DNA of 64,000 bases from Streptomyces sp. SJL17-4 (GCF_036826855.1 NZ_CP104578.1:6049501-6113500); one strand, 5' to 3'. Numbered from the stretch's first letter, positions 23,132-31,991 are shown. Numbers and translations are program-made. Notes: generated by a model not told the origin, from the letters alone.

Positions 23132-24180
23132 CGCAGGGAGCCTCCGCCGACCCTCTCCACCCTCTCCACCCTCTCCACCCTCTCGACCGTCTCCACCGTC
23201 TCCACCGGGTCGTCGTGATCGTCGACGCCCACTCGAACCCCTTCGAGCTCGGCTGCGCCACCGAGGTCTTCGGTCTGCGCCGGCCCGAGATCGGCCGCGA
23301 GCTGTACGACTTCCGCCTCTGCTCGCCCGAGCCGGACATCCTCATGCGGGACGGCTTCTTCACCCTCTCCGGGGTCGCCGGCCTGGAGGCGACCGAAGGG
23401 GCGGACACCGTGATCGTCCCCAACCGCCCCGACGTCGACGTGCCCCGCCGCCCGGCGGTCCTCGACGCCGTCCGGCGCGCGCACGCGAGCGGTGCGCGGC
23501 TCGTCGGGTTCTGCAGCGGTGCCTTCACGCTCGCCGAGGCCGGGGTGCTCGACGGGCGGCGGGCCACCGCGCACTGGCAGTGGGCGGACTCCTTCCGGGA
23601 GCGCTTCCCCGCCGTGACGCTCGAAGAGGACGTCCTCTTCGTCGACGACGGAGACATCCTCACCGCGGCCGGCAGCGCCGCCGCGCTCGACCTCGGACTG
23701 CACATCGTCCGCCGTGACCACGGCGCGGAGATCGCCAACGCCGTCAGTCGCCGCCTTGTCTTCGCGGCGCACCGGGACGGCGGGCAGCGGCAGTTCATCG
23801 AGCGCCCCGTGCCCGACTTCCCCGATGAGTCCTTGGCCCCGGTCCTGGCCTGGGCGCAGGCGCGCCTCGACGAGCCCCTGACGGTGGCCACCCTCGCGGC
23901 GCGCGCCTCCGTCAGCCCCGCGACCCTGCACCGCCGTTTCCGGGTGCAGTTGGGGACCACGCCGCTGGCCTGGCTCACGGGGGAGCGGATCGCCCTGGCC
24001 TGTCGGCTCATCGAGCGGGGCGAGGCGCGCCTCGACGCGGTCGCGCGAAGCAGCGGGCTCGGTACGGCCGCGCATCTGCGCGCGCTGATGCGCCGGGAGA
24101 CGGGCCTCGCCCCCTCGGAGTACCGGCGACGATTCGGCCCCGGCCCCGGCCCCGGCCCCGGGATCGGGGCAGGCAGGTGA
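23116..24180 (+). CDS. GlxA-type transcriptional regulator (DJ-1/PfpI + AraC HTH)
   Basis: A 354-residue two-domain regulator. The N-terminal DJ-1/PfpI domain (about 30-200) has VVVIVDAHSNPFELG, the nucleophile-elbow-like VGFCSGAFTLAEAG and RATAHWQWAD. The C-terminal AraC HTH (about 255-340) has LAARASVSPATLHRRFR and ARSSGLGTAAHLRALMRRETG, SPSEYR-like. Such proteins often regulate nearby amine, cupin or isonitrile genes; the cupin gene close by may be a target. A 9-bp DNA repeat encodes LHPLHPLHPL near the start. Start codon lies inside a near-palindrome. Confidence 0.88.
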   Translation: MPHESSQGASADPLHPLHPLHPLDRLHRLHRVVVIVDAHSNPFELGCATEVFGLRRPEIGRELYDFRLCSPEPDILMRDGFFTLSGVAGLEATEGADTVIVPNRPDVDVPRRPAVLDAVRRAHASGARLVGFCSGAFTLAEAGVLDGRRATAHWQWADSFRERFPAVTLEEDVLFVDDGDILTAAGSAAALDLGLHIVRRDHGAEIANAVSRRLVFAAHRDGGQRQFIERPVPDFPDESLAPVLAWAQARLDEPLTVATLAARASVSPATLHRRFRVQLGTTPLAWLTGERIALACRLIERGEARLDAVARSSGLGTAAHLRALMRRETGLAPSEYRRRFGPGPGPGPGIGAGR

Positions 24181-24222
24181 GTCGTCAGCCGGTCCGGCTG
24201 GGCGCCCCGTATGAGCAGGCCG

Positions 24223-24609
24223 CTACCAGACCCACACCCCGCCGAGGACGGAAGTCCGGCCGGATTCGTCGGTGCCGACCAGGTGGGCCGCCTCGGGGCC
24301 CCCGCTCGAACCGTCGTCCAGGGGAATGGCGAAGCGGTGCTCGCCGAAGTGCAGGGCGATGATCCGGTCCGGATCCAGTTCACAGCCGTCGACGGTCTCG
24401 CCGATGTAGCGGCGCATGAGGTCCGGCGACCCGGGCTCGGGGAAGCGCCACTCGCTGCCCCCGTACACCCCCACGGGGTCGGCCAGCGCCCGCAGCACCG
24501 GGCCGTCGAAGTGCAGCTCGACGTAGTCGCGCACGAACGACACGGCGCTGACCTCGTGACCGATCAGCAGCCGGACGGGGTCGTCGCCGGGACCGTTCGC
24601 GATGTTCAT
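24223..24609 (-). CDS. Hypothetical small protein
   Basis: A 128-residue acidic protein: MNIANGPGDDPVRLLIGHEV, then YVELHFDGPVLRALADP, CELDPDRIIALHFGEHRFAI and a C-terminal VLGGVWVW. The beta-rich pattern (repeated LHF strands) suggests a small beta fold. The family is unknown to me. It lies between the GlxA-type regulator (convergent) and the acyl-CoA dehydrogenase (divergent). Confidence 0.6.
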   Translation of the reverse strand: MNIANGPGDDPVRLLIGHEVSAVSFVRDYVELHFDGPVLRALADPVGVYGGSEWRFPEPGSPDLMRRYIGETVDGCELDPDRIIALHFGEHRFAIPLDDGSSGGPEAAHLVGTDESGRTSVLGGVWVW

Positions 24610-24701
24610 GAGCACATGCTGCCGGACCCCCACCCGCCTGACCACGCGTTTCCCGTCGGGCGACGCGTGCTGTGCGCGCCCGCCCGCGCCCGATCCCGTA
24701 T

Positions 24702-24716
24702 CTGACCTTCCGTCAG
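24702..24716. promoter_or_regulatory. CTGACG-N3-CGTCAG-type operator before fadE34-like gene
   Basis: CTGACCTTCCGTCAG matches the 6-3-6 palindrome with one base changed in the left arm. It lies two bases before the KstR site of the same promoter. Confidence 0.55.
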
Positions 24717-24718
24717 AA

Positions 24719-24732
24719 TGGAACGTGTTCTA
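24719..24732. promoter_or_regulatory. KstR operator before fadE34-like gene
   Basis: TGGAACGTGTTCTA is an exact match to TNNAACNNGTTNNA. It ends 11 bases before the ATG. The overlapping TAGTCT (24731-24736) could be a -10 box for a leaderless transcript, because no Shine-Dalgarno sequence precedes the ATG. A repressor here would block the promoter. Confidence 0.7.
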
Positions 24733-24743
24733 GTCTGCCGCGC

Positions 24744-27065
24744 ATGGGCATCGCCATCACGCACGAACAGCGGGAGCTCGCCCGATCCGTCCGGGGCTGG
24801 CTCACCCGCGCCGTACCTCCCGAGGAGGTCCGCAAGCACCTCGACGTCCCCGACACCGCCACCGGCCGCCCGGCGTACTGGGACGCCGCCGCCGAGCAGG
24901 GGCTCCTCGGGCTGCATCTTCCCGAGGGGTACGGGGGAGGGGGCGGCGACCTCGGGGATCTCGTCGTGGTCGTGGAGGAGGCGGCCCGGGCGCTGCTCCC
25001 GGGGCCGTACCTCCCCTCCGTACTCGCCGCCGAGCTGCTTCGACGGGCCGGGGACGGGGAGCTCGCCGGCGCCCTCGCGGGCGAGAAGCGGATCGGGGAG
25101 CGGATCGGGGAGCTCGCCGCCGCACTCGCAGGCGGGGAGCGGGTCGGGGCCGTCGCCCTGGGGGGTACGGGGAGCCTCACCGCCGTCCGTACCGCGAGCG
25201 GCTACCTCCTCGACGGCACCGCGCCCCCCGTCCTCGGCGGCGCCCAGGCCGATCTCGTCATCCTGCGCGCCGCCACCGCCGACGGCTCCGTCTGGCTCGC
25301 CGTCGACGCCGACGGGCTCGTGGTCCGGCCCCACGAGAGCGCCGACCCCACCCGCCCCACCGCCGAGATCACCGCCCGGGCCCGTCACGTCCCCGCCGCT
25401 CGCGAGCTCGCCCTCGACACCGCCCTCGTCCACGACCTCGCCGCCGTCCTCTTCGCCGCCGACGCCTGCGGCACCGCCGCCCGCGCCGTCGAGACCGCCG
25501 CCGAACACGCCCGTACCCGCGAACAGTTCGGCCGCCCCATCGGACAGTTCCAGGGCGTCAAACACCTCTGCGCCGACATGCTCGTCCGGCTCGAACAGGC
25601 CCGCGCCCTCACCTGGGACGCCGCAAGGGCCGGTGACGAACAGGCCCGCGACCTCGTCCGCGACGCCGCCAGGGCCGGTGACGACGAGGCCCGCGCCGGA
25701 GGCGACGAGGCCCGCGCCGGAGGCGACGAGGCCCGCGCCGGTGACGACGAGGCCCGGTCCCTCACCGCCGCGCTCGCCGCCGCCACCGCCCTCGACACCG
25801 CGTTCACCTGCGCCAAGGACTGCATCCAGATCCTCGGCGGCACCGGCTTCACCTGGGAGCACGACGCCCACCTGCTGCTCCGCCGCGCCCTCGTCGCCCG
25901 CCAGCTCCTCGGCACCGGCGACCGGCACCGGCTCGCCGCCCTCCGGCTCGCCGCCGGCGGCGTCCGGCGCGGTCTCCGGCTCGATCTGCCGGCCGAGGCC
26001 GACCCGTACAGGAGGGCGGCCCGCGAGGCCGTCGCCCCCGCCGTCGGACTCGACCCCGCCGCCGCCCGCCGCGCCCTCGCCCCCACCGGCTACGCCGCCC
26101 CGCACCTCCCGGAGCCGTACGGACTCGGCGCGGGCCCCCTCCAACAGCTCGCCGTCCAGCGTGAACTCGACGAGGCCGGGATCACCGTCGCCGGGCTCGG
26201 CATCGCCACCTGGGTCGTGCCATCCCTCCTCGCCCACGGCACCCGCGCCCAGCAGGACGAGCACCTCGGCCCCACCCTGCGCGGCGAGCGCCTCTGGTGC
26301 CAGCTCTTCTCCGAGCCCGGCGCGGGATCCGACCTCGCCTCCCTCCGTACGCGGGCCGAGCGCACCGAGGACGGACGCTGGCGGATCAACGGCCAGAAGG
26401 TGTGGACGAGCGCCGCCCAATGGGCCCACCACGGCATCCTGCTCGCCCGTACCGACCCGGCCGCCCCCAAGCACAAGGGCCTCACCTACTTCCTCGTCGA
26501 CATGCGGAACACCCCCGGGATCGACGTACGGCCGCTCAAGGAGATCACCGGGGAGTCCCTCTTCAACGAGGTCTGGTTCGACGACGCGATCCTCCCCGCC
26601 GACGCCGTCGTCGGCGAGGTCGACGACGGCTGGCGGGTCGCCCGCAACACCCTCGGCAACGAGCGCGTCCACATGGCCGACCAGGTCGCCTTCGACACCG
26701 GCCTCGAAGCCGTCATCGCCGAGGCGGACCGGGTCGACAGCTCCGTACGGGTACGGATCGGCGCCCTGCTCGCCGAGGCGCACGCGCTCGCGTGCATCGG
26801 CCTGCGCACCACCCTGCTCCAGGTGTCCGGGCTCGAACCCGGTGCGGGCGCCAGCGTCCGCAAGCTCGTCCAGACCCTCCACCAGCAGAAACTCGCCGAA
26901 CTCACCCTCGAACTCCTCGGCCCCGAAGGCGCCGTGCGCGAGGGCCCCGGCGAACGGGCCGTCCACGGCCTGCTCATGTCCCGCTGCCTCACCATCGCGG
27001 GCGGCACCACACAGGTACAGCTCAATGTCGTCGCCGAGCGGCTGCTCGGCCTGCCGAGAGACTGA
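24744..27065 (+). CDS. Fused two-domain acyl-CoA dehydrogenase, FadE34-like
   Basis: A 773-residue protein with two acyl-CoA dehydrogenase domains in one chain. Domain 1 (about 1-400) has EQFGRPIGQFQGVKHLCADM and QILGGTGFTWEHDAHLLLRR. Domain 2 (about 400-773) has QLFSEPGAGSDLASLRTRAE, GQKVWTSAAQWAHHGILLAR and GGTTQVQLNVVAERLLG. Steroid side-chain dehydrogenases in actinobacteria are alpha2beta2 enzymes, and FadE34 of M. tuberculosis is a fused one encoded beside kstR. An insertion of about 50 residues (AGDDEARAGGDEARAGG) encoded by 21-bp repeats lies late in domain 1. It introduces the double bond into a steroid-type acyl-CoA; the exact substrate is inferred. Confidence 0.85.
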   Translation: MGIAITHEQRELARSVRGWLTRAVPPEEVRKHLDVPDTATGRPAYWDAAAEQGLLGLHLPEGYGGGGGDLGDLVVVVEEAARALLPGPYLPSVLAAELLRRAGDGELAGALAGEKRIGERIGELAAALAGGERVGAVALGGTGSLTAVRTASGYLLDGTAPPVLGGAQADLVILRAATADGSVWLAVDADGLVVRPHESADPTRPTAEITARARHVPAARELALDTALVHDLAAVLFAADACGTAARAVETAAEHARTREQFGRPIGQFQGVKHLCADMLVRLEQARALTWDAARAGDEQARDLVRDAARAGDDEARAGGDEARAGGDEARAGDDEARSLTAALAAATALDTAFTCAKDCIQILGGTGFTWEHDAHLLLRRALVARQLLGTGDRHRLAALRLAAGGVRRGLRLDLPAEADPYRRAAREAVAPAVGLDPAAARRALAPTGYAAPHLPEPYGLGAGPLQQLAVQRELDEAGITVAGLGIATWVVPSLLAHGTRAQQDEHLGPTLRGERLWCQLFSEPGAGSDLASLRTRAERTEDGRWRINGQKVWTSAAQWAHHGILLARTDPAAPKHKGLTYFLVDMRNTPGIDVRPLKEITGESLFNEVWFDDAILPADAVVGEVDDGWRVARNTLGNERVHMADQVAFDTGLEAVIAEADRVDSSVRVRIGALLAEAHALACIGLRTTLLQVSGLEPGAGASVRKLVQTLHQQKLAELTLELLGPEGAVREGPGERAVHGLLMSRCLTIAGGTTQVQLNVVAERLLGLPRD
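25620..25757 (+). repeat. 21-bp tandem repeats within the acyl-CoA dehydrogenase gene
   Basis: Units around GACGAGGCCCGCGCCGGAGG repeat in frame and encode DEARAGG/DEARAGD. Two units (about 25690-25731) are near identical, flanked by more diverged ones. They lengthen an expected helical region of domain 1, so they are probably a surface loop insertion. Confidence 0.8.
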
Positions 27066-27077
27066 GGGGGAACCGCG

Positions 27078-28274
27078 ATGACCACCAAGGCGTACGTCGT
27101 CGGTGTCGGGATGACCAAGTTCGAGAAGCCCGAGACCCGTGACTGGCAGTACTGGGACATGGTCAAGGAGGCCGGAACCGCCGCCCTCGCCGACGCCGGC
27201 GTCCCCTACGCGCGCGTGGAGCAGGCCGCCGTCGGCTACTGCTTCCAGGCCTCCACCGCCGGACAGCGCGCCGTGTACGAACTCGGGCTCTCCGGCATCC
27301 CCGTCTACAACCTCAACAACAACTGCGCGACCGGCTCCACCGCCCTCATGACCGCCCGCCAGTTCGTCGAGGGCGGCATCGCCGACTGCGTCCTCGCCGT
27401 CGGCTTCGAGAAGATGAGCCGGGGCGCGCTCGGCGGCGGATCGGGGGCCGGCGACTTCAGGACGTCTCCGGTCGCCCGGCACTACGGCATCATGGCCGCA
27501 GCCCACGGCTTCGAGGCGTCCCCGCCCACCGCGCAGATCTTCGGCAACGCCGCCCGCGAGCACATGGAGCGGTACGGGACGACCGAAGTGCAGCTCGCGG
27601 CCGTCGGCGCCAAGAACCACCAGCACTCGGTGAACAACCCCAACGCCCAGTTCCAGGACGTCTACACGGTCGACGAGATCCTCGCCGCGAAGACCGTCCA
27701 CCGGCCGCTCACCAAGCTCCAGTGCTCGCCCACCTCCGACGGCGCGGCGGCGGCCCTCGTCGTCTCCGAGCGCTTCGTCGACGCACACGGGCTGCGGGAC
27801 CGGGCGGTGGAGATCGCCGGACAGGCCATGACCACCGACACCGAGGAGTCCTTCGCCTCGGGCTCCTGCATCGACGCCGTCGGCCGCCCGATGTCCCGGG
27901 CCGCCGCCCGGCAGGCGTACGAGCGCTCCGGGCTCGGCATCGAGGACGTCGACGTGATCGAACTGCACGACTGCTTCTCCATCAACGAACTCCTCACGTA
28001 CGAGGCGCTCGGCATGTGCGAGGAGGGCGCGTCCGGCAAGCTCGTCGAGTCCGGCGCCACGACGTACGGCGGCCGCTGGGTCGTGAACCCCTCCGGCGGC
28101 CTCATCTCCAAGGGCCACCCGCTGGGCGCGACGGGCCTCGCGCAGGCGGCCGAACTCGTCTGGCAGCTCCGGGGCGAGGCGGGGGCCCGGCAGGTCGCGG
28201 GGGCGCGGGTCGGGCTCGCGCACAACATCGGCCTGGGCGGCGCGGCGGTGGTGACGCTGCTGCGCAGGGCGTAG
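27078..28274 (+). CDS. SCP2-type thiolase / lipid-transfer protein (Ltp-like)
   Basis: A 398-residue thiolase-fold protein. The catalytic Cys83 lies in [12 protein letters not shown], His297 in ELHDCFS and His347 in [11 protein letters not shown]. The ELHDCF pattern, in place of the NEAF of biosynthetic thiolases, marks the SCP2-thiolase/Ltp group used for steroid side-chain cleavage in actinobacteria. Twelve bases separate it from the FadE34-like gene, so they are one operon. It would carry out the final carbon-carbon cleavage of a beta-oxidation round or act as an aldolase; which one is not decided. Confidence 0.87.
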   Translation: MTTKAYVVGVGMTKFEKPETRDWQYWDMVKEAGTAALADAGVPYARVEQAAVGYCFQASTAGQRAVYELGLSGIPVYNLNNNCATGSTALMTARQFVEGGIADCVLAVGFEKMSRGALGGGSGAGDFRTSPVARHYGIMAAAHGFEASPPTAQIFGNAAREHMERYGTTEVQLAAVGAKNHQHSVNNPNAQFQDVYTVDEILAAKTVHRPLTKLQCSPTSDGAAAALVVSERFVDAHGLRDRAVEIAGQAMTTDTEESFASGSCIDAVGRPMSRAAARQAYERSGLGIEDVDVIELHDCFSINELLTYEALGMCEEGASGKLVESGATTYGGRWVVNPSGGLISKGHPLGATGLAQAAELVWQLRGEAGARQVAGARVGLAHNIGLGGAAVVTLLRRA

Positions 28275-28323
28275 GACCTTATCCCCATGTACGGGGCGGA
28301 TACGGTCTGCGACCATCACATTC

Positions 28324-29814
28324 ATGCCGCAGACCGACTCCGATTCCGACTCCGCCTCCGTACGGACGCCTCCCGCGACCCCTGCCACCCCCGCCACCCC
28401 CTCCATACCCACGCCCCGCGCCTGGGCGGTCGTCCTGACCGCCTGCGCGGGCCAGTTCCTCGTCGTCCTCGACGTCTCCGTCGTGAACGTGGCGCTCCCG
28501 TCGATGCGGACCGACCTCGGACTCTCGGCCCTCGGTCTGCAATGGGTCCTCAACGCCTACGCCATCGCCTTCGCCGGCTTCATGCTGCTCGGCGGACGTG
28601 CCTCCGACCTCTACGGGCGGAAGGCGATGTTCCTGCTCGGGCTCGGTCTCTTCACCGCCGCGTCGGTCGCGGGCGGCCTCGCCCAGGAAGGCTGGCAACT
28701 CGTCGCCGCCCGCGCCGTGCAGGGCCTCGGCGCGGCCGTCCTCTCGCCCGCCACGCTGACCCTGGTCACCGCCGCCGTCCCCGCCGGAGCCGCCCGCACC
28801 CGGGCCATCGGCACCTGGACGGCGGTCGGCGCGGCCGGCGGCGCGGCGGGCGGTTTCGTCGGCGGCCTCCTGGTCGACCTGCTGTCCTGGCGCTGGGTCC
28901 TGCTCATCAACGTCCCCGTCGGCGGCCTCGTTCTCGTGGGCGCGCTGTTCTGGCTCCGTGAGTCCCGCACCGGCGCGGGCCGCCGCCTCGACCTGCCCGG
29001 CGCGGTCCTCGTCACGGCGGGGCTCGCCACCCTCGCGTACGGGATCGTCCAGACCGAGGAGGCGGGCTGGACGGACCCGACGACCCTGCTGACCCTCCTC
29101 GGCGGTCTGGCGCTCCTCGGCGTCTTCGTCGCGGTGGAGGCCCGCACGGCGGAGCCGCTGATGCGGCTGGGGATCTTCCGTACGCGCGCGGTGTCGGCGG
29201 CCAACGTGGCGATCCTGCTGTGCGGTTCGAGCTCCTTCGGCATGTGGTTCTTCATGACCACCTACGCGCAGAGCGTGCTCGCGTACACCCCGCTCCAGGC
29301 GGGCCTCGCCCTGGTCCCCAGCTCCCTCAGCGTCGTCCTGGGCTCCAAGCTGGCCCCGTACCTGATGCCGATCGTCGGCGCGCGGAACCTCGCCGTCATC
29401 GGTGCCCTCGTCGGGGCGGCGGGCTTCGCCTGGCAGTCGACGCTCACGGCCGACGGCACGTTCCTCGGGACGATCCTGGGCCCCGGCATCCTGATGATGG
29501 CGGGCCTCGGCCTGGCCACCACCCCCCTGGCCACCCTCGCCACCTCCAGCGCCTCCCCGTCCGACGCGGGCCTCGTCTCGGGCCTGGTCAACACCTCCCG
29601 CACGATGGGCGGCGCGCTGGGCCTCGCGGTCCTCTCGACGATCGCGGCGGCGGCCACCCCCGCCGTCACCTCGGCGGCGCCGGATCCGTCCTCCCTGGTC
29701 CCGGGGTACGCGATGGCGTTCCGCGCCGCGACGGGGGTCCTGATCGGGGCGGCGGTGCTGATGCTCCTGTGGCTCCCGAAGCCGGCGGCCAAGGCGGTGG
29801 CCCGCCGCGGGTGA
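28324..29814 (+). CDS. MFS transporter, DHA2 (14-TM) family
   Basis: A 496-residue drug:H+ antiporter of the EmrB/QacA type. It has the early motif VVLDVSVVNVALPSMRTDLG, GGRASDLYGRK (motif A) and many hydrophobic segments consistent with 14 helices. A Thr/Pro-rich N-terminal tail precedes helix 1. It probably exports small hydrophobic compounds. It is not overlapped by the thiolase gene and may have its own promoter in the short gap. No adjacent regulator is obvious. Confidence 0.88.
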   Translation: MPQTDSDSDSASVRTPPATPATPATPSIPTPRAWAVVLTACAGQFLVVLDVSVVNVALPSMRTDLGLSALGLQWVLNAYAIAFAGFMLLGGRASDLYGRKAMFLLGLGLFTAASVAGGLAQEGWQLVAARAVQGLGAAVLSPATLTLVTAAVPAGAARTRAIGTWTAVGAAGGAAGGFVGGLLVDLLSWRWVLLINVPVGGLVLVGALFWLRESRTGAGRRLDLPGAVLVTAGLATLAYGIVQTEEAGWTDPTTLLTLLGGLALLGVFVAVEARTAEPLMRLGIFRTRAVSAANVAILLCGSSSFGMWFFMTTYAQSVLAYTPLQAGLALVPSSLSVVLGSKLAPYLMPIVGARNLAVIGALVGAAGFAWQSTLTADGTFLGTILGPGILMMAGLGLATTPLATLATSSASPSDAGLVSGLVNTSRTMGGALGLAVLSTIAAAATPAVTSAAPDPSSLVPGYAMAFRAATGVLIGAAVLMLLWLPKPAAKAVARRG

Positions 29815-29824
29815 CAATGCCCGG

Positions 29825-31111
29825 GTGATATCGATCAAGAACAAGTTCAGAACCGCCGCGACCGCGCTGGCCGTCGGCGCGTCCCTCCTGGTCGCGCCGT
29901 CGGCCTCGGCGGAACCGGTCCTGGCCGTCACCACCGGCGCCGTGTTCAACGACCCCAACAGCGCCGACGCCTCCGCCAGGGGGCGGATCCTCTCCCACCT
30001 GGCGGGCCTCGTCGACGGCGCGGAGCCGGGGTCGTCCATCCGGATCTCCCTGTACCTCTTCCACTCCGTCTACCTGGCCAACAAGCTGGGCGACGCCCAC
30101 AAGAGGGGCGTGTCCGTCCAGGTCGTCGTCGACAACGACAGCAGGTCCACGGGGCTCGACACGCTGAAGAGCCGGCTCGCGGACCCGGCGGGCAGCCCCG
30201 ACTCCTGGGTCCGCGGCTGCAAGGCTGAGGAAGCCTGCCTGGCCCTGGACCCGGGCACCACGGCCGCGGATCCGAACGGCACGTACGACAACGTCAACCA
30301 CAACAAGTTCTTCCTGTTCTCCCGCACCAAGGGCAAGGGCACCGTCCCGGTCGACCGCGTCGTGGTGCAGGGCTCCGGGAACCTCACCGCCAACGACACC
30401 GACGACTGGTGGAACGACGCGCTGACCGTCGCCGACAACACGGAACTGTTCGACGCGTACACCCGGTACTTCGACGACCAGGCGGCGGCCGCCATCGGAC
30501 AGACGCCCCAGGTCGCGGACTACGCGCACGACACCCAGGCGGGCCAGGCGAAGGTCTACTTCTTCCCGCGGTCCAGCACCGACACGGTCGTCAACATCCT
30601 CGGGACGGTGGCGCCGGTCGGCACCCCGGACTCCTGCACGGGGAACTCCCCGGGCTTCGGCACCGCGGACGGCCGTACGAAGATCCGCATCGCCCAGGGC
30701 CACATCACCCGCACCGAGGTGGCCAGGAAACTGTGGGAACTCGCCAACGCGGGGTGCGACATCGAGATCGTCTACCGGTCGCTCGACAACTGGACGGCCG
30801 ACGACAAGCCCATGGGACAGGTCGCCAACTGGCTGACCAGGCCGGTGACGGGGAAGGGCCGCATCACCCTGCACCAGCTCGACAACGACAAGCGCGGCGG
30901 CTCCGACTCCCACACCAAGTACCTGCTGGTCGAGGGCACGTACAACGGCGGCGTGAACAAGAAGATCGTCTTCACCGGCAGCCACACCTACACGGTGACG
31001 GCGCTCAGGTACAACGACGAGACGCTGCTCAAGTACGAGGACGCGACGGTCTTCGACGCGTACGTGGGGAACTTCGAGGCCCAGCGCGCGGCCGCGATCG
31101 AGGGCCGGTAG
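29825..31111 (+). CDS. Secreted phospholipase D-like protein
   Basis: A 428-residue protein with a Sec signal peptide (VAPSASA-EPV) and two PLD-type halves. Half 1 carries NHNKFFLFSRTKG followed by VVQGSGNLTAND; half 2 carries SHTKYLLVEGTYN with VFTGSHTYTV. Both HxK motifs are intact (HNK, HTK), and the GSGN and GSH elements match the expected Gly-Ser after the HKD box; the Asp is replaced by local variants. It could be an extracellular phosphodiesterase or nuclease. GTG start, ten bases after the transporter stop. Confidence 0.8.
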   Translation: MISIKNKFRTAATALAVGASLLVAPSASAEPVLAVTTGAVFNDPNSADASARGRILSHLAGLVDGAEPGSSIRISLYLFHSVYLANKLGDAHKRGVSVQVVVDNDSRSTGLDTLKSRLADPAGSPDSWVRGCKAEEACLALDPGTTAADPNGTYDNVNHNKFFLFSRTKGKGTVPVDRVVVQGSGNLTANDTDDWWNDALTVADNTELFDAYTRYFDDQAAAAIGQTPQVADYAHDTQAGQAKVYFFPRSSTDTVVNILGTVAPVGTPDSCTGNSPGFGTADGRTKIRIAQGHITRTEVARKLWELANAGCDIEIVYRSLDNWTADDKPMGQVANWLTRPVTGKGRITLHQLDNDKRGGSDSHTKYLLVEGTYNGGVNKKIVFTGSHTYTVTALRYNDETLLKYEDATVFDAYVGNFEAQRAAAIEGR

Positions 31112-31127
31112 ACGCCGGGATCCACAG

Positions 31128-31580
31128 TCACCCCTGGGCGTCCCGTTCACGGGCCGTGAGCGGGTCCGGCTCCGCACCGAGCGACGCCGCCGCGAGGGCC
31201 GGGTCGATGACCGTCTCTCCCCGCAGGACCTGACGGATCGACTCGGCCAGCTCCTCCACGGGGCCGTCCTTCACCAGGAACCCCGCCGCGCCCGCCTCCA
31301 TGGCACGGCGGAGGTACCCGGGGCGGGCGAAGGTCGTGAGGATCAGGACCCGGCAGTCCGGGGCCTCCGTCCGCAGGTCCGCCGCCGCGTCCAGGCCCGA
31401 ACGGCCCGGCAGGTCGATGTCGAGCAGCGCCACGTCGGGCCGCGCGAGCAGCGCCGCGTCCACGATCTCGTCGCCCCGGCCCACCTGCGCGACGACCTCC
31501 ATGTCGTGCTCCATCCCGAGCAGCAGGGCCAGCGCTCCGCGCGTCGTCCCCTGGTCCTCCGCCAGCAGCAGTCGGATCAT
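31128..31580 (-). pseudogene. DesR-like response regulator lacking its HTH domain
   Basis: The receiver domain is complete: LLLAEDQGTTRG, phospho-acceptor Asp in VALLDIDLPGRSG, ILTTFARPG and FLVKDGPVEEL. The reading then stops right after DPLTARERDAQG, where a NarL/FixJ-type HTH of about 60 residues should begin. The gene therefore encodes only a receiver, about 150 residues. Its ATG overlaps the stop of the kinase remnant (ATGA), the usual arrangement of a DesK/DesR pair. Truncated and probably non-functional, although a free receiver could still accept phosphate. Confidence 0.8.
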
Positions 31581-31740
31581 GCCGTCGGCTCCCCCTCGCG
31601 TGCGTGCGGGACGGGGGTCTCCACGGGGAGCTCCGCGGTGACCCGGGACCCGCCCAGTGGAGCCGGTCCCGAATCAAGAGTGCCTCCTGGCGCCGCGACC
31701 CGCGCGCGCAAGCCCCGCGGTCCGCTGCCCGGCGTGCCGC
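31577..31740 (-). pseudogene. C-terminal remnant of a sensor histidine kinase
   Basis: The last part of a DesK-type kinase survives: GSGPRGLRARVAAPGG is the G2 region (normally GxGLxGLRERV), then DSGPAPLGGSRVTAELPVE and a short tail. Nothing upstream looks like the membrane, HisKA_3 or N-box parts. The promoter region of the Hsd4B-type operon abuts the break, so the kinase was probably cut by a deletion that also lies near the response regulator. Confidence 0.75.
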
Positions 31741-31800
31741 CGTCGGCCCGGCCCCGCCCGGCCGTCGGCCCGGCCCCGCCCGTCGCCGGTGACCACATCT

Positions 31801-31815
31801 CTGACGTACCGTCAG
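31801..31815. promoter_or_regulatory. CTGACG-N3-CGTCAG operator before hsd4B-like operon
   Basis: CTGACGTACCGTCAG is a perfect 6-3-6 palindrome. It lies upstream of a possible promoter (TTCCCA at 31835, TATACA at 31858, 17-base spacer). Confidence 0.6.
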
Positions 31816-31878
31816 CTAGCGACTGCCGGGAGGGTTCCCAACTCCTGCCGCCTCGGCTATACATGGGGGCCACCGACC

Positions 31879-31892
31879 TAGAACGCGTTCTA
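31879..31892. promoter_or_regulatory. KstR operator before hsd4B-like operon
   Basis: TAGAACGCGTTCTA is a perfect match to TNNAACNNGTTNNA and fully palindromic. It would lie just downstream of a start site at about 31870, so a bound repressor would block elongation. It is followed by a further GAACGG half-site. Confidence 0.75.
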
Positions 31893-31991
31893 GAACGGCC
31901 GCGTCCGGGACGGTCCCCGCACGGCCTCGGTGCGGCCGACGGTGCGGACGGCCGCGCCGAGGTCTTCACCGCCACGAGGAGCAGCAGCCCG

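Noticed and set aside
24606..28553. A 1315-codon open frame on the minus strand
   Set aside because: It is antisense to the acyl-CoA dehydrogenase and thiolase genes, and its product is a Gly/Ala/Arg-rich shadow of their GC3 pattern with no domain.
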